In this document: positions 10,660-22,090 of the stretch, in pieces
How the letters are laid out: every line of letters begins with the position of its first letter
How positions within the stretch are numbered: position 1 is the stretch's first letter
From: Rana temporaria
Taxonomy: Eukaryota; Chordata; Amphibia; Anura; Ranidae
Reading direction: 5' to 3'
NCBI RefSeq assembly: GCF_905171775.1
Contig: NC_053489.1
Span: 143,818,142-143,882,141 of the forward strand
DNA length: 64,000 nt
The notes under the pieces: model-generated
What the model was told of the DNA's origin: nothing
The model's database searches: none
Seen by the model: only the letters and a program-made list of their open reading frames with translations
Made by a program: the position numbers and the translations under genes

Positions 10660-12179
10660 TTAAAATGCAAATAGTCAAAATGAAAAATATATAAAGATTT
10701 TCTGAATACACCTAAAAAAGTGTAAAAGTTCTCGCATATCGCCGTAGCCAGTTCTGGAGCCATGGATCACACCAACTCTGTATTCAATCAATAGGTCACA
10801 TAGGAAAGAGCCTAGTTTGAAAGAGATTTCCAATAAACGAATGTATGTAAAAATGGGATATTCAATCAGCACTCATAGTTAGGTGAGTAAAGTTGATTAA
10901 AATACCTGGATCAATAATTACAAAATGGAATCAATCAGATTTTGTGGTTGTGAACCTGAGATGGAGTAAGAAACACCATAACTTAGGGGGGAAATATATA
11001 TCCAAATTTGTTTTTGCTGGTGCCTATTGGGCACTCAATGTGCCAAAATGCTGTAAAGTAAAGGAAAACATATAATCAGACAAAAAATAAAAAGCCAAAA
11101 AAAGGGGCGACCAAGTATCCAAAAGGAGACAGCCCAAACACTGGCAATTTTAAGATATGACCTATTTGGAGAAACAAATAAATTAAATAGGGATTACCTG
11201 CGTTAAAGCATGTAAACCGCACTGGTGCCAGCAGAAGAGGAGAGGAGAAAAACCGCCAGCTCTCTCTCTGCTTTCCAGGTCAATGACAGAGACCGCGGTC
11301 GTAGCCGTGCAATTAAATACCACCCCGACAACGTTTGACGACATCGCCGCAATGCGGACATGATAAAAAAACATGAAAAACCCCTCCCATCGGCTGCACA
11401 ATAACCATTGGGAGCAGCGGAATCCAGCACATGTGCAAGCATGCAAGCGGGAGGAGCTGCACTGGCACAGAGGCGCCGGATGCCATATTGGATAAGGGAA
11501 AAACCTGAAAATAGATGGAAACAAATACTCCACAACCAAATAATTAGTTGCGGGTAATAGATGACAAAAAGTTTTCTAGTGGCTGATGGAATGGGGATGA
11601 ACATGAATATCTAAGGGCTCACCATCAAATGAGTGACCCAATCGACGATGTTCCCGAAAATGCCGTATGAACAAGATTGAAAATGAGGGTAGAGAAACTG
11701 GCCCCAGAAAAAAAGCAAACGAAGACCAGGAAATCAAGAGAGACCCTGATTTGTAAATAGTTTCAGACTTGATAATAAAAACTGATGGCATAGTATAAGA
11801 AAAATACTTGAATAATGGTTAAAGGACTGTAGTACAATGCATCAAAAATAAATGACACCATGTACTGGTAGTTGGACAAAAAATAAAATGTCCCCTACAG
11901 GTGAGAGATGGTACCTAAATTGCACTTCAATAGGTAGAGCTGCATGAATAGATGATAAATTCGAATAGGATACATTATAGTCAAAAATAAACAATATACA
12001 ATAAACAAAGGAAATAAAAAACATATTTTATAGAGATAAACACAATTGGTAAATAAAATACATAACTAAAAATATATAAATAAATTCAATGAAAAGAAAA
12101 GAAAAAGAGAAAAAAGGGAGTGTGCCCACCCACCAATGCTTATAAAAACGTTTTAAAACTAAAGGCGTCATTGAGTCCT

Positions 12180-13790
12180 GGATACTTCAAAGCAGATAAT
12201 TCATGTATCCATTTAGCTTCCCCACATAGAAAGCCTTGCATTCGCATTGCATGATATAGACCAGGGATATGCAATTAGCGGACCTCCAGCTGTTGCAAAT
12301 CTATAAGTCCCATCATGCCTCTCCCTCTGAATGTCATGCTTGTGGTTGTCAGAGTCTTGCTATGCCTCATCTATGCCAATAGATTGACAAATGACTGAAA
12401 AATAAGGTCTGTGGACACGTCCATTAGGAAGTGCAACCGTAGATGCAGAATGGATGTATCTACAGAATGAACATTTATGACATGGTCTAGTCCCCTTAGG
12501 TCCACGGGAGATGGAAGCCTGCGAGGAATGATGACTGTGAACCAGTTTATCACAAAGTGAGCGTGATCTTTTAAAAGTAATCTCTGGGTATGTATTGATG
12601 TGTTTTGATACAATTTGATCGCTCATCAAAAGATACCAATACTTTTGCAAAATACTTCGTATTTGTCGGTGATGACCCGAGAAACGTGTGATAAGTTGTA
12701 CACCAGGACTAGATTTGACTGGTTTAGGATCATGAAGAAGTGACCTTCTATTGTGATGTTTGGCCCGTGTGTAGGCTTGCTTCAAGCATTTATTACTGTA
12801 CCCCCATTCACGAAAGCGTGATTGTAATTGTTTGGCTTCTTTTTCAAAGTCTGAGTCCTGACTGCAGTTGCGCCAGAGTCTCAGATATTGGCCGTAGGGC
12901 ACACTGGAAATCAAAGATGTAGGATGTGAACTAGAAGCATGCAGCAGGGAATTACCCGTTGATGGCTTCCGAAATAGTGTAGTACCAATGGTACCATCTT
13001 CATGAACCAAAATTTCGATGTCTAGAAAGGTAAGTTTTTTTTGGTTAGTTTCAAAAGTGAATTTGAGATTAAATTGATTCTGCTTTAGACTATCATTAAA
13101 ATTCATCAAATTATCCCTGGAACCAGTCCAGATGAAAAAAATGTCATCTATGAACCTTCGCCATAGTGGTATCTGCTCAAAAAAATACCTGCATGTTGTC
13201 TTGGTGAAAAAGGTCACGCTCCCACCCCCCCCAGGTATAGGTTGGCATAAGAGGGGGCACATTTGGTCCCCATAGCCACCCCCTGTACCTGGAGGTAGTG
13301 GGAGCCACCAAACAAAAAGATGTTATTTGACAAAATGAAAATGAGCAGATCCAAAATGAATTTGTTGTAGAGAGGTGAAGCCTCATTACTTTCTGAAATG
13401 AAGCCCTCCACAATTAAAACCCCCAAATGATGGGGTATAGAGTTGTAGATGGCCTCAACATCCAGGGCAACCAACCAAGAACCAGCAAGAATGCTGATAC
13501 CGTCAAGGGTCCTTAGAAGGTCACTGGTGTCCTGTAGGTAGGACACCAGGCCTTCAACATGGGGTCTGAGGTAGTCATAGACCAATTGACTCGCCATTTC
13601 GGTAAGAGAGTCATTACCCGATACTATCGGTCGTCCCGGGGGGCTGCAGAGAATTTTTGTGGATATTCGGAAGTGCATATAGAGTAGGTGTACGGGGGGA
13701 AAGTAACATTAAGAAATTCCCAAGTTTGTTTAGTTCAGGGTTTACTTCTTCTTTAAAACAGTTTATTGATATTAAATACTTATTTGTACC
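12180..13790 (-). pseudogene. Penelope-like reverse transcriptase with GIY-YIG remnant
   Basis: Reading the minus strand, the frame near 13790-13620 gives LYALPNIHKN; the frame 13678-13214 gives GRPIVSG, LVALDVEAIYNSIPH and QGVAMGTKCAPSYANLYLG; after a frame change at a G run near 13225 comes RRFIDDIFFIW (catalytic FIDD near 13141-13153), then FLDIEI and GQYLRLWRNC. A zinc-binding CHKCSFC follows near 12461-12485. Beyond a hAT MITE fragment the frame VYIMQCECKAFYVGK (about 12215-12262) matches the start of a GIY-YIG nuclease. RT plus GIY-YIG is diagnostic of Penelope-like elements, which nick DNA and copy RNA in place. Frameshifts and the insertion make this copy dead. A LINE is ruled out by the RT motifs. 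Confidence 0.85.
12262..12370. mobile_element. hAT MITE fragment
   Basis: Starts CAGGGATATGCAATTAGCGG and runs through ACCTCCAGCTGTTGCAAA and TCCCATCATGCCTC, the left arm of a common vertebrate hAT foldback MITE. The right arm is missing, so only about half of the element remains. It splits the Penelope-like gene just before the GIY-YIG segment. Confidence 0.7.
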
Positions 13791-13799
13791 CTGTATTCC

Positions 13800-14609
13800 A
13801 AAGACTGTTTTTTTATTTTGAACATGTGACCAGCAGCAGTGGACTAGAAGCTCCTCCTGCTTATGTTTCCCTGCAGACAGCTGTGACAGATGTGACAGCT
13901 GTATATAGATGTAGCAGGGTATCACCCTTCTGATGTGATACAAAAGACTACCATTGCTGATCGTGAAGGATCTCAGCTCCCTTTTGTGGCCGAGTTGGGT
14001 TAGAGCCACCTGTTGTTTACATTTCATTCTGGTACCGCAGTGGATTTTGGGGAATTGAGTTCAAAAGGAGAATAGACTCCATTTGCCCTGGCCTGTAGTG
14101 AACTACATTACCCAGAGAGCAGCTGTGCAACCCCAAGATGCTTTGTGCTCCGCCTGCTGGGGGAAGGTAATTTAAGGGAGAGGACGTGTTTGGCGCACTC
14201 TCTCGGGACCGCCTCTTTAACCCAGGAGGACACTGCCAGTAGTGTCTCCACAGGGAGTAGGCCGCAGTTGAGGCCTACATGCGCCCGGGCAGAGCGGCTT
14301 AGAGAAGAGGAGATGGAGTTCTGCTGGAGTCATTGGACGAGATCCTGGTAACGGTGAGGAAAAAGTATATACATATATATATATAAATACACATATGTGT
14401 AAAACAGATGATGGACTTTGAAGGCATATAACGTTAAAAAATTGAATATTTATTTAAGAAAATTCAAAAATTGATAGAAAAACATAAATTACATAGTTGA
14501 GGCCATCAAAGGCCTAAGAGTACATAACTACTGGTATGACAGACCACCTACTACATAAGGGTATAGTGCACAAAAATAATAAGAGTGGGAGACCAGCGAC
14601 CACTTCAAA
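13800..14609. other. Non-coding sequence beyond the Penelope-like RT
   Basis: No supported gene. 14040-14350 is GC-richer with a short open frame but no recognisable motif and may be a promoter-like or 5' region of a retroelement. A short TATA-rich run lies at about 14365-14390. Confidence 0.35.
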
Positions 14610-15019
14610 TTTTTTTTTTTTTTTTTATTAATTTGGCCTATTTTATTATGCACCTGAAAAAAGGATCTTTCTGCATTGCATATGAACTGCAATCCTAATA
14701 TCAAACTTCAGTATATATTTCTAGGCTCAGATGCATATATCAGTATACAAGTACATGTTTTTTAGGTGAGCTTGCATCAAAAGATATCATTTTCAAAGTC
14801 ATTGGTCTGGTCACTAGGTTTGTTGTAGGTGTTGTCAGATTCCACAGCACCTATTTCATCAGGCTCTTCAGCTGGAATTATGAGACTTCCTGTTGGTTCA
14901 CTCATTAAATGTTCCAGTGCAGCAGAATCTAAGGTTTCAGTTGGAGTTGTTTCTTCACCTTCTTGTCCATCATCAGGAGTGGTTGAGAAAGACCCTTGAA
15001 GTTTTAAAATGGTGGGATG
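14610..15019 (-). pseudogene. Possible 5'-truncated retrocopy of an unidentified gene
   Basis: The minus strand has an open frame of 80 codons (15019 to 14780) ending in TGA (14777-14779). The peptide is acidic and rich in Ser, Thr and Glu; it includes LDSAALEHLMSEPTGS and ends NDFENDIF. After about 130 bases of untranslated sequence comes AATAAA (plus strand 14642-14647), then a run of 17 A (plus-strand T run 14610-14626). Stop, 3' UTR, signal and tail in that order are what a reverse-transcribed mRNA leaves. There is no ATG, the 5' side joins a repeat near 15020, and no target duplication was found. The parent gene was not recognised; a retrotransposon tail is the alternative. Confidence 0.45.
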
Positions 15020-16418
15020 TCATACGATGCTCAGCCTGACATGTTGCGCGTTGAGGAAAACGCTTCTTCAGGAGCTTAAAATAAAATTCTACAAAGTAAT
15101 AATGATAATAACAAATTTTACAATAGACAAAAAAACACATACAACAAATAACCAATAAACAATGCAAATATTATTGTAAGTCTCTAACTTGAACCTGCTT
15201 AGTTACTCTTGCATAGCCCAGAAAGATGGTCCGGAAAGAAAGAAAATGTGAAAAGAAGGAAAAAGGGAAAAACAAAATGATTACCCAGGCCAAAATGGCT
15301 GAATAATAGTATCAATAAGCTTCCGTAAGTATGACCATCAGTATATTGGTTTGTATACAGTATAATTCTCAGTATAGATTACTTACATTCCAAGTGTGGA
15401 GGATAATCAACAATAATATAGGCAGAGGATGTATCGGTAATGGTGATACAGACAAAAGGGACAAAAAGCATAGAAAAAAAATATATATAGTCCTTCCCTT
15501 GCTCCAGATAACACCAGTTCTGTATATAAAGAAAAGACCCTTCATTAGTGGGCTGGCCAAAATAGCCAGCCAAAAAGAGGGGACCATATCATGAAAAAGA
15601 GATAGTATTAAAACCAAAGCATAAAGACTTACGTGTTCACCATATAAACCTAAACTCAGGTCGGGATCCTTGATAGGGATATTGACCAGTAGTTCAATTG
15701 TTTAGGGAGGTGAGTTCCACAACAGGTTCGCTGACTGATAGATATTGATGAATGTCAAGTTCATGGAGCAGGAATAGGCATTATAGTACAAACTTTACCA
15801 AGTCCAGCATCTGGAATGGGCATAATACATAATGAAAATATTGTGTTATATTGGGGCATAAATGCAACCAAGCATCCAATTCTCCCAATTATAACCATTG
15901 CCAAACATCTAAAAACAACTCGCTCATTATGTCTAAATGGGATTGCCTGATAAGGAAAGCAACCAGACCGACAGTCCCTAAGCATACCACCATAGACAGA
16001 TACTGAGATAACATAAGGTCACTTGAATAACTTGGTAACATTGCCCAGCAAAAGACCTACCGTTGATGGAATTAAATCCCGGTAACCCTGCGACCTGTCT
16101 GAGGACCAGAGACTGCTGACTGACTGGACGGTGTGCCGTAGAAGGACAAGGCCTGAACCGGTTGGGTGAGACGGGCACTTGCCTCAAAGTACTGATTGTC
16201 TTGCGGAAGGGCGGATCGTTGATATCCATCTTTGCAGTTTGACTATTCAGGAAACTTTTAACAGTTTACTATTTGGATTTCAAGTTGTTTTCTTTTGCGC
16301 GCCAACGCATGCCAACGCACAAGTGCACAAACTATTAGCAGGAGACTGTACTGAAGTTTGGCCTGGTACGCCAGGCCATCCTAATTAGCTATAGATATAG
16401 TACCCAAGGGTTATCTAT
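15020..16418. other. Repeat-derived, no supported gene
   Basis: Begins with a minus-strand hairpin motif (15039-15075) like that of the Penelope-like region. The rest contains short frames without recognisable domains. About 15360-16380 may be another old retroelement, but no motif supports a class. Confidence 0.35.
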
Positions 16419-16421
16419 TTA

Positions 16422-17152
16422 GGGCCAGATTCAGAAAGGAGATACAACGGCGTATCTCCGGATACGCCATCGTATCTCTGAGTGTGCGTGGTCGTAACTA
16501 TGCGACTGATTCAGAGAATCAGTTACGCATAGATTTCCCTAAGATCCGACCGGTGTTAGTGTCTTACACCGTCGTATCTTAGGCTGCATATTTACGCTGG
16601 CCGCTAGGTGGCGCTTCCGTATAGTTACGCGCTGAATATGCTAATTAGGTAGATACGCCGATTCAGAAACTTACGTCCGGCCGGCGCATTTTTTAACGTT
16701 GTTTACGTTAGGCTTTTTTCGGCGTAAAGTTACCCCTGCTATATGAGGCGTAGCCAATGTTAAGTATGGACGTCGAGTTTTGAAAATTTTACGTCGTTTG
16801 CGTAAGTCGTTCGCGAATAGGGCTGTACGCAAGTTACATTCACGTCTAAAGCAATGACGACTTGCGGCGTAATTCCGAGCATGCGCACTGGGATTTTTTC
16901 ACGAACGGCGCATGCGCCGTTCGTAAAATACGTCAAATACGTGGGGTCACAGTGAATTTCCATAAAACACGCCCACATCATCCCCATTTGAATTAGGCGG
17001 GCTTACACCGACACACATACGTTACGCAGCCGTAACTAAGGGCGCAAGTTCTTTCTGCATAAGGAACTTGCGCCCTAAGGTACGGCGGCGTACCGTATCT
17101 GAGATACGTTACGCCGCGCCGACAGATACTGCAATGTATCTGAATCCGGCCC
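16422..17152. mobile_element. Harbinger-type MITE
   Basis: The ends GGGCCAGATTCAG and CTGAATCCGGCCC are inverted, and TTA is duplicated (16419-16421 and 17153-17155). 731 bp, non-coding. It shares internal blocks (GCCGCTAGGTGGCG, ACGTCCGGCCGGCGCA, CCCCTGCTATATGAGGCGTA) with the copy at 6129-6829. Confidence 0.9.
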
Positions 17153-17155
17153 TTA

Positions 17156-17645
17156 GAGTTTTATATTCACTATAGTCATTGCATTGCTCGTTGACCGAGT
17201 AATCAGTTCCATTACTTTATATAGCATTGTATAGAGGTAGAGAGTTGGGTGAGGTTTGGCAAGAGGGCGTTTCAATGTATGTGTTTGTTGAAGAGGTCCC
17301 TCTTGCTGTGCACTCACACAGGTCTATATGACATTGTAGCCTAGCTCACACTTAGGCCTTAGTATTGTTATTGATATTGTTATTGATACTGCAGGGATCT
17401 GCCAATAGAGTATCACTGTTTTACTCATGTTCCGTTGCTTCTTTTTTTAAGTGAAGCATTACTTTGGTTATCTTGAAGTCTGTATGCAGCCTATCTTTCA
17501 TATTACAAGATCCCTTCCATTTAAGGTAACCCTTTTTATCTGCATAATCTGTTGTAGTGTAACAGGATATTGTGCTTCCCCACAAGCTACTGGGGTCCAC
17601 AACTCCCATATTACCAGGTGTGTCTAGGGAGAGTTTTGAGCCACT
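17156..17645. other. Non-coding; possible LTR-derived sequence
   Basis: One minus-strand frame (17609-17421) has no recognisable domain. Together with 18624-18697 this may be an LTR into which the TTAA element inserted. Confidence 0.35.
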
Positions 17646-17649
17646 TTAA

Positions 17650-18619
17650 CCACTTGCCGTCGCCGCACCGTCATTATACGTCCACAAGGTGGCTCTCCTA
17701 GGCGAGACCACGTAAATGGACGTCCTACCTTTTAGCCGCCACTAGGGGCGCACGCGCCCCCCGCTCGCCCCCGACTCCCGTGCGTGTGCCCGGCGGGCGC
17801 GATCGCCGCCGGGCACACGCGATCGCTCGGTACAGAGCGGGGAACGGGAGCTGTGTGTGTAAACACACAGCTCTCGTTCCTGTCAGCAGGGGAAATGCTG
17901 ATTTTCTGTTCATACAATGTATGAACAGAAAATCAGTGTTTCCCCTAGTGAGGCCACCCCCCCCCACAGTAAGAACACACCCAGGCATACTTAACCCCTT
18001 CCCCGCCCCCTAGTGTTAACCCCTTCACTGCCAGTGGCATTTTTATAGTAATCTAATGCATTTTTATAGCACTGATCGCTATAAAAATGCCAATGGTCCC
18101 AAAAATGTGTCAAAAATGTCCGAAGTGTCCGCCATAATGTCGCAATACCGAAAAAAAAATCGCTGATCGCCGCCATTACTAGTAAAAAAAATATTAATAA
18201 AAATGCCATAAAAATACCCCCTATTTTGTAAACGCTATAAATTTTGCGCAAACCAATCAATAAACGCTTATTGCGATTTTTTTTACGAAAAATATGTAGA
18301 AGAATACGTATCGGCCTAACCTGAGGAAAAAAAATGTTTTTTTATATATTTTTGGGGGATATTTATTACAGCAAAAAGTAAAAAATATTCATTTTTTTCA
18401 AAATTGTCGTTCTATTTTTGTTTATAGCGCAAAAAATAAAAAACGCAGAGGTGATCAAATACCACCAAAAGAAAGCTCTATTTGTGGGAAAAAAAGGACG
18501 CCAATTTTGTTTGGGAGCCACGTCGCACGACCGCGCAATTGTCTGTTAAAGCGACGCAGTCCCGAATCGCAAAAAGTACTCTGGTCTTTGGGCAGCAATA
18601 TGGTCCGGGGGGTAAGTGG
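17650..18619. mobile_element. TTAA-flanked non-autonomous element (piggyBac-like)
   Basis: Ends CCACTTGCC and GGTAAGTGG, flanked by TTAA (17646-17649 and 18620-18623). The internal 3' part has a conserved block, TTTATAGCGCAAAAAATAAA then GAGGTGATCAAATACCACC, also found at about 30770-30830, 42985-43040 and, inverted, 52040-52105. The 5' part is GC-rich with a GCCCGGCGGGCGCGATCGCC inverted repeat. No transposase. The TTAA target and CC ends suggest piggyBac; the class is inferred. Confidence 0.82.
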
Positions 18620-18623
18620 TTAA

Positions 18624-18697
18624 GGGGTTAACCACAGAGCGTAGACCCAAAAACAACCAGCAGCTCCTCCGGGGGTAGTGCTACATAGATTTGGAAA
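18624..18697 (-). repeat. Fragment of an LTR 5' end
   Basis: Read on the minus strand it begins TGTAGCACTACCCCCGGAGG, matching the start of the solo LTR at 56665 (TGTAGCACTACCCCCGAAGG). It is therefore an inverted, truncated relative of that LTR family. Confidence 0.6.
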
Positions 18698-19003
18698 TAA
18701 GGGCCAGATTCACAAAGCACTTACGCCGGCGTATCTAGAGATGCGCGGCGTAATTGAAAAATGCGCCGTGTGTATCTATGCGCCGTATCCTCAAAACAAG
18801 ATACGCCTGAAGACCAGTTTTTTCCGTCCGCCGTAAAACGATTAAACCAGAGCATCTTGGGGCGCAAAATACACTAGACGCACCATTGATTTGCTAGTCA
18901 AAGATGCAAATGAGCGAGATACGGTGATCCACAAAAGTACGCTTGTGCAGCGCAGGCTACGCCGTGTGCGCATCAGCTGTTTTCCCGGCGTAAAGTTACA
19001 CCT

Positions 19004-19010
19004 TATAAAA
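19004..19010 (+). promoter_or_regulatory. TATA box of the Harbinger transposase
   Basis: TATAAAA lies about 100 bases upstream of the first in-frame ATG, at a typical distance for a short 5' leader. Assignment is by position only. Confidence 0.55.
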
Positions 19011-19112
19011 GCAGCCTTAACTTTGCACCAGACGTGTGCAGGTCAGCTAAAGCAACACCAGTAGGGTCGAGCTGAGCACACACACTTGCAGGACAACAAT
19101 CTGTATGCCAAC

Positions 19113-20287
19113 ATGCCAGGGGCATCCATGCTCATAGCTATACTAGTGACTTTAGAGGCACGCAGAAGGAGGAGGGAACAGAGGAGGAGGAGGAGGGCAC
19201 AGGAGAGGATATACCGCACACGCCTAGATGTCTTTGGCATGGCTGCTTCTGAGGTGTATCGCACCTTCAGATTCAGCCCTGAAGCCATCGCGGACTTAAC
19301 CACAACCCTGCAGGATGACATCACCAGCCCAACACACCGCTCACTGGTCAAGGTACTGGCAACACTGCATTTCCTTGCCACTGGCTCTTTTCAGCGTACA
19401 AGTGGAGTGGTGGTTGGGATGTCACAATCCTCCATTAGCAGATGTGTGCACCAGGTTGTCCCCGCAATCCTGAGATGCATGGCCAACCAAATCATCAAAC
19501 CCACCCAGGAGGACCTGCGGATTAAGACAATGACAGATTTCTACAGAATTGCCAGATTCCCACGCACCGTGGGGGCCATTGATTGCACACATGTGACACT
19601 ACAGCCCCCCCGTGAGACAGAGCACATGTACCGCAATCGGAAGCACTGGCATTCCATCAACGTACAGGTGATAGCTAAAGCCCAATACCTCATATGGCAC
19701 GTCCGTGCCAAACACCCAAGATCCAGCCATGACAGCTACATATTCCGTCAAAGCAACATCCCAAGAGAATTTGAACAGAACGTGTATGGGGACAGCTGGC
19801 TGGTTGGTGAGTGACATGGGTGTCAGGCATGACTGCCCCCCCATGATGCAGACATCACGAGAGGCACATGCATGACTAACATCCTCCTGTCTTTTCCCTT
19901 CCAGGTGACTCTGCATATGCACTTGGACCCCATCTCATGACTCCATTCCGGAATCCTGAAACCCCAGGAGAGGAAAACTACAATGCTGCACACATACGTA
20001 CCCGTGCAGTGGTGGAACGCACCTTTTTCCTCCTGAAGTCCCGTTTCCGATGCCTGGATAAGTCTGGGGGGACCCTGTTGTATTCCCCAAACTTTGTATG
20101 CCAGATCATCGGTGCATGTTGCATGCTGCACAACTTCGCAGTGAGAAAGGGCCTGGAGATTGACATATGTGATGACCTGACACCCGAACCACACAATCCC
20201 CCCCTGACCAACACAAGTAGAATGCATGCATGCACACCACTGTGGTCCCTAGCACACACACCCCACATCCACATCGAATTGGATTAG
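19113..20287 (+). CDS. Harbinger DDE transposase (HARBI1-like), two exons
   Basis: Catalyses excision and insertion of the element, acting in the nucleus with its Myb-like partner. Exon 1 is 19113-19806 and exon 2 19905-20287; the 98-bp intron starts GTGAGT and ends TTCCAG, and splicing joins WLVG to DSAYALG in frame, giving about 358 residues, normal for the family. The first in-frame ATG (MPGASMLIAI) is taken as start. An Arg/Glu-rich stretch follows, then a helix-turn-helix region (GMSQSSISRCVHQ). The DDE triad is Asp157 in GAIDCTHV, Asp207 in SSHDSYIFRQS and Glu269 in RAVVERTFFLLKSRFRCL. No frameshift or stop is seen. Family members usually have Gly before SSHDS and FG in the last motif; here RSSHDS and FF are read, so activity is uncertain. 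Flanking inverted repeats make it a transposon gene, not the domesticated host gene. Confidence 0.9.
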
Positions 20288-20561
20288 ACCGAAGTACACC
20301 GCACGTTACTAGGGAGCAGCAACGCCCCGCCAAGGCTCCAATTATGTCACTGTACATTCATACACCATTCACATGGACCTGGGATCACTTCTCCCTGGTC
20401 CTGGGGAACCCTACTCCACCACAAATGAGGGTGACACCCCTTTTTCAGCAGGAATGTCACCCCCAAATTCATACATCATTCACAAACATAAAACAAATCA
20501 TAAACACAGTAAAAACCACAAAAAAAATAGAAAAAAAAAGAAATCAAAAGCACATCCCAAA

Positions 20562-21868
20562 TTAACGTCGGCGTGAGCTACGCCTGGGCCGGCCACGGCC
20601 ACGGCCCCTCAGGGGAGACTCATGGGGGGAATCAGGAGAAGGAGGAGCCTCCCCTGGTGTCTGTCCACCTGCTGGCCTGCCCTCCAAGGCCACGGCTATC
20701 CTGGTGAGGCCCACAGTGAGGGCTGCAGTATTGGCCTGGACAGCCTGGGTATTGGCCTGGACAGCCTGGGTCAGGGTATTCACCTCCTGACCCACGCCTG
20801 CTGTGACGGTCTGCAGGTCGTTAAAACAGTTTATGAACGCCAAGGAGTTGCAGCCCACATCATTCACGGAGTCCTTTATGCAGACCAGGCTGTCCTCCAT
20901 CTGGGCCAAAGTCCGGTTGACCTGACCCAGATGGTGGGTCTGACGGGCCTGGTCCCTCCTAAGATTTGCAGGCAGAAAGTCTGCCACCCCCGGTCTTCTG
21001 GGTGGCCTTCCTGCCTCCAGATGAGGCTTGTGGCCTGGGAGGAGGGGAGCCCCCTGGGGGGGAGCCCTGTTGGGGGAGGAGTGGGAGGGGCTACCCCTGA
21101 TGGAGGCCTGACTGCTGCCAGCCACAGCGGAAGCCTTATCCAAAAGCCGATGTATCTCACTGGCAATGGTTACCTCCTCCTCCTCCTCAACCTGATCCTC
21201 CTCAACCTGATCCTCCTCAACCTCCTCCCCCTCATTTTCCTCATGAGGTGAGTTGTGGCCACTCCCCTGCCCTGAGGACTCCTGCCTTTCCTGGGGCTCT
21301 TCAGCAGCCTGATGTCCAGGGGATGGTGCAGACTGGCCAGATGGCCCCGCACCCTCCTGGCCATCTGTGGAGGACACAAAACATACACAGGTTGGAGGAT
21401 CCACACACTTGGCACATATTCCCTCCCCCCCCCCACACACATGCTACACACCAGATAGAAAAAAAAAAACGTACCTGTCCTCACGGCCTCATCGGAGTCA
21501 AAGCCAGGCAGGCCCACCACTTGCTGGCTGTGGAAGCACTGGGCCACTGCACGCTCCTCATCAGTCCACCTGATGGTGCAAGGTGGTCCCCCTCCAGTGC
21601 CCCTGGCATGTGCTGTAAGCTTGGCCAGCTTATCACGGACCACGCGCCTCAGATCATTGTTTTTTTTTGCGATCCCACTGACGGTCCTATTCTTCCCTCC
21701 CAAGGTATTGATCTCATCAGTAATCTCCTGGAGGATCTCCTTCTTCCTGGCCGGGGTGATGTCCCGGCTCTCAGGGCCATGCAAAAATCGCCCATGTCGG
21801 GTGATGGCCCTAGCAAGGATTTGCTTCTCCCGAACAGAGAAGTTTAGCTTTCTCCTCTTTGGTGCCAT
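20562..21868 (-). CDS. Myb/SANT-like partner protein of Harbinger, two exons
   Basis: In Harbinger systems a Myb/SANT protein binds the element ends and helps bring the transposase into the nucleus; host NAIF1 is related. Exon 1 is 21868-21475 and exon 2 21364-20562; the intron (21474-21365, 110 bp) starts GTACGT and ends CCACAG, joining at a split Asp codon. The product is about 398 residues. It starts MAPKRRKLNFSVREKQI, a basic stretch leading into the Myb/SANT-like domain (residues about 8-85, including ARKKEILQEITDEINTLGG and DLRRVVRDKLAKL). The middle is acidic (EVEEDQVEEDQVEEEEE). The C-terminal region has a coiled-coil-like repeat (TQAVQANTQAVQANT) and an Arg/Gly tail, GRGRGRPRRSSRRR, likely a nuclear signal or DNA-contact tail. 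The genes converge, with 274 bases between their stops. Confidence 0.85.
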
Positions 21869-21892
21869 ATCACCACCAAACAGTCAGCACCA

Positions 21893-22090
21893 AACAGACA
21901 AAAATCAGACAGAACAAACAGTCACAAAAATCAGACAGAACAAACAGACACAAAAATCAGACAGAACAAACAGACACAAAAATCAGACAGCAAAAACCAG
22001 ACACCAAAATCAAACAGCACAAACAGACAGCTAATACAGACACCAAAAAACACACAGAAAAAACAGACACAAAAAACAATCAGAAAAAAA
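21893..22090. repeat. Short tandem repeat, about 25 bp
   Basis: Several copies of a CAGACAGAACAAACAGACAC-type unit alternating with AAAAATCAG lie just upstream of the Myb-like gene start on the minus strand. It may sit in the 5' leader or promoter of that gene. Confidence 0.7.

Larger units (their letters stand above)
9880..13800 (-). mobile_element. Penelope-like retroelement, degenerate
   Basis: A minus-strand reverse transcriptase with Penelope-like motifs and a GIY-YIG remnant occupies 12180-13790. The downstream minus-strand region 12180-9880 is taken as its 3' untranslated part or an adjacent pseudo-LTR. It ends in a motif read on the minus strand as CTCCTGAAGAAGCTCGTCGA, then GAGCGAAACATG (10010-10043). 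The outer limits are approximate. A TTAA foldback element (10142-10659) and a hAT MITE fragment (12262-12370) have inserted into it. Assigning the 3' region to the same element is inference. Confidence 0.6.

Noticed and set aside
10120..10663. Overlapping frames with similar Arg-rich peptides on both strands
   Set aside because: They arise from the two mirrored arms of a foldback element.
19113..20287. Domesticated host HARBI1 gene
   Set aside because: The gene sits inside inverted repeats with a partner gene and a MITE family around it, so it is a transposon copy.
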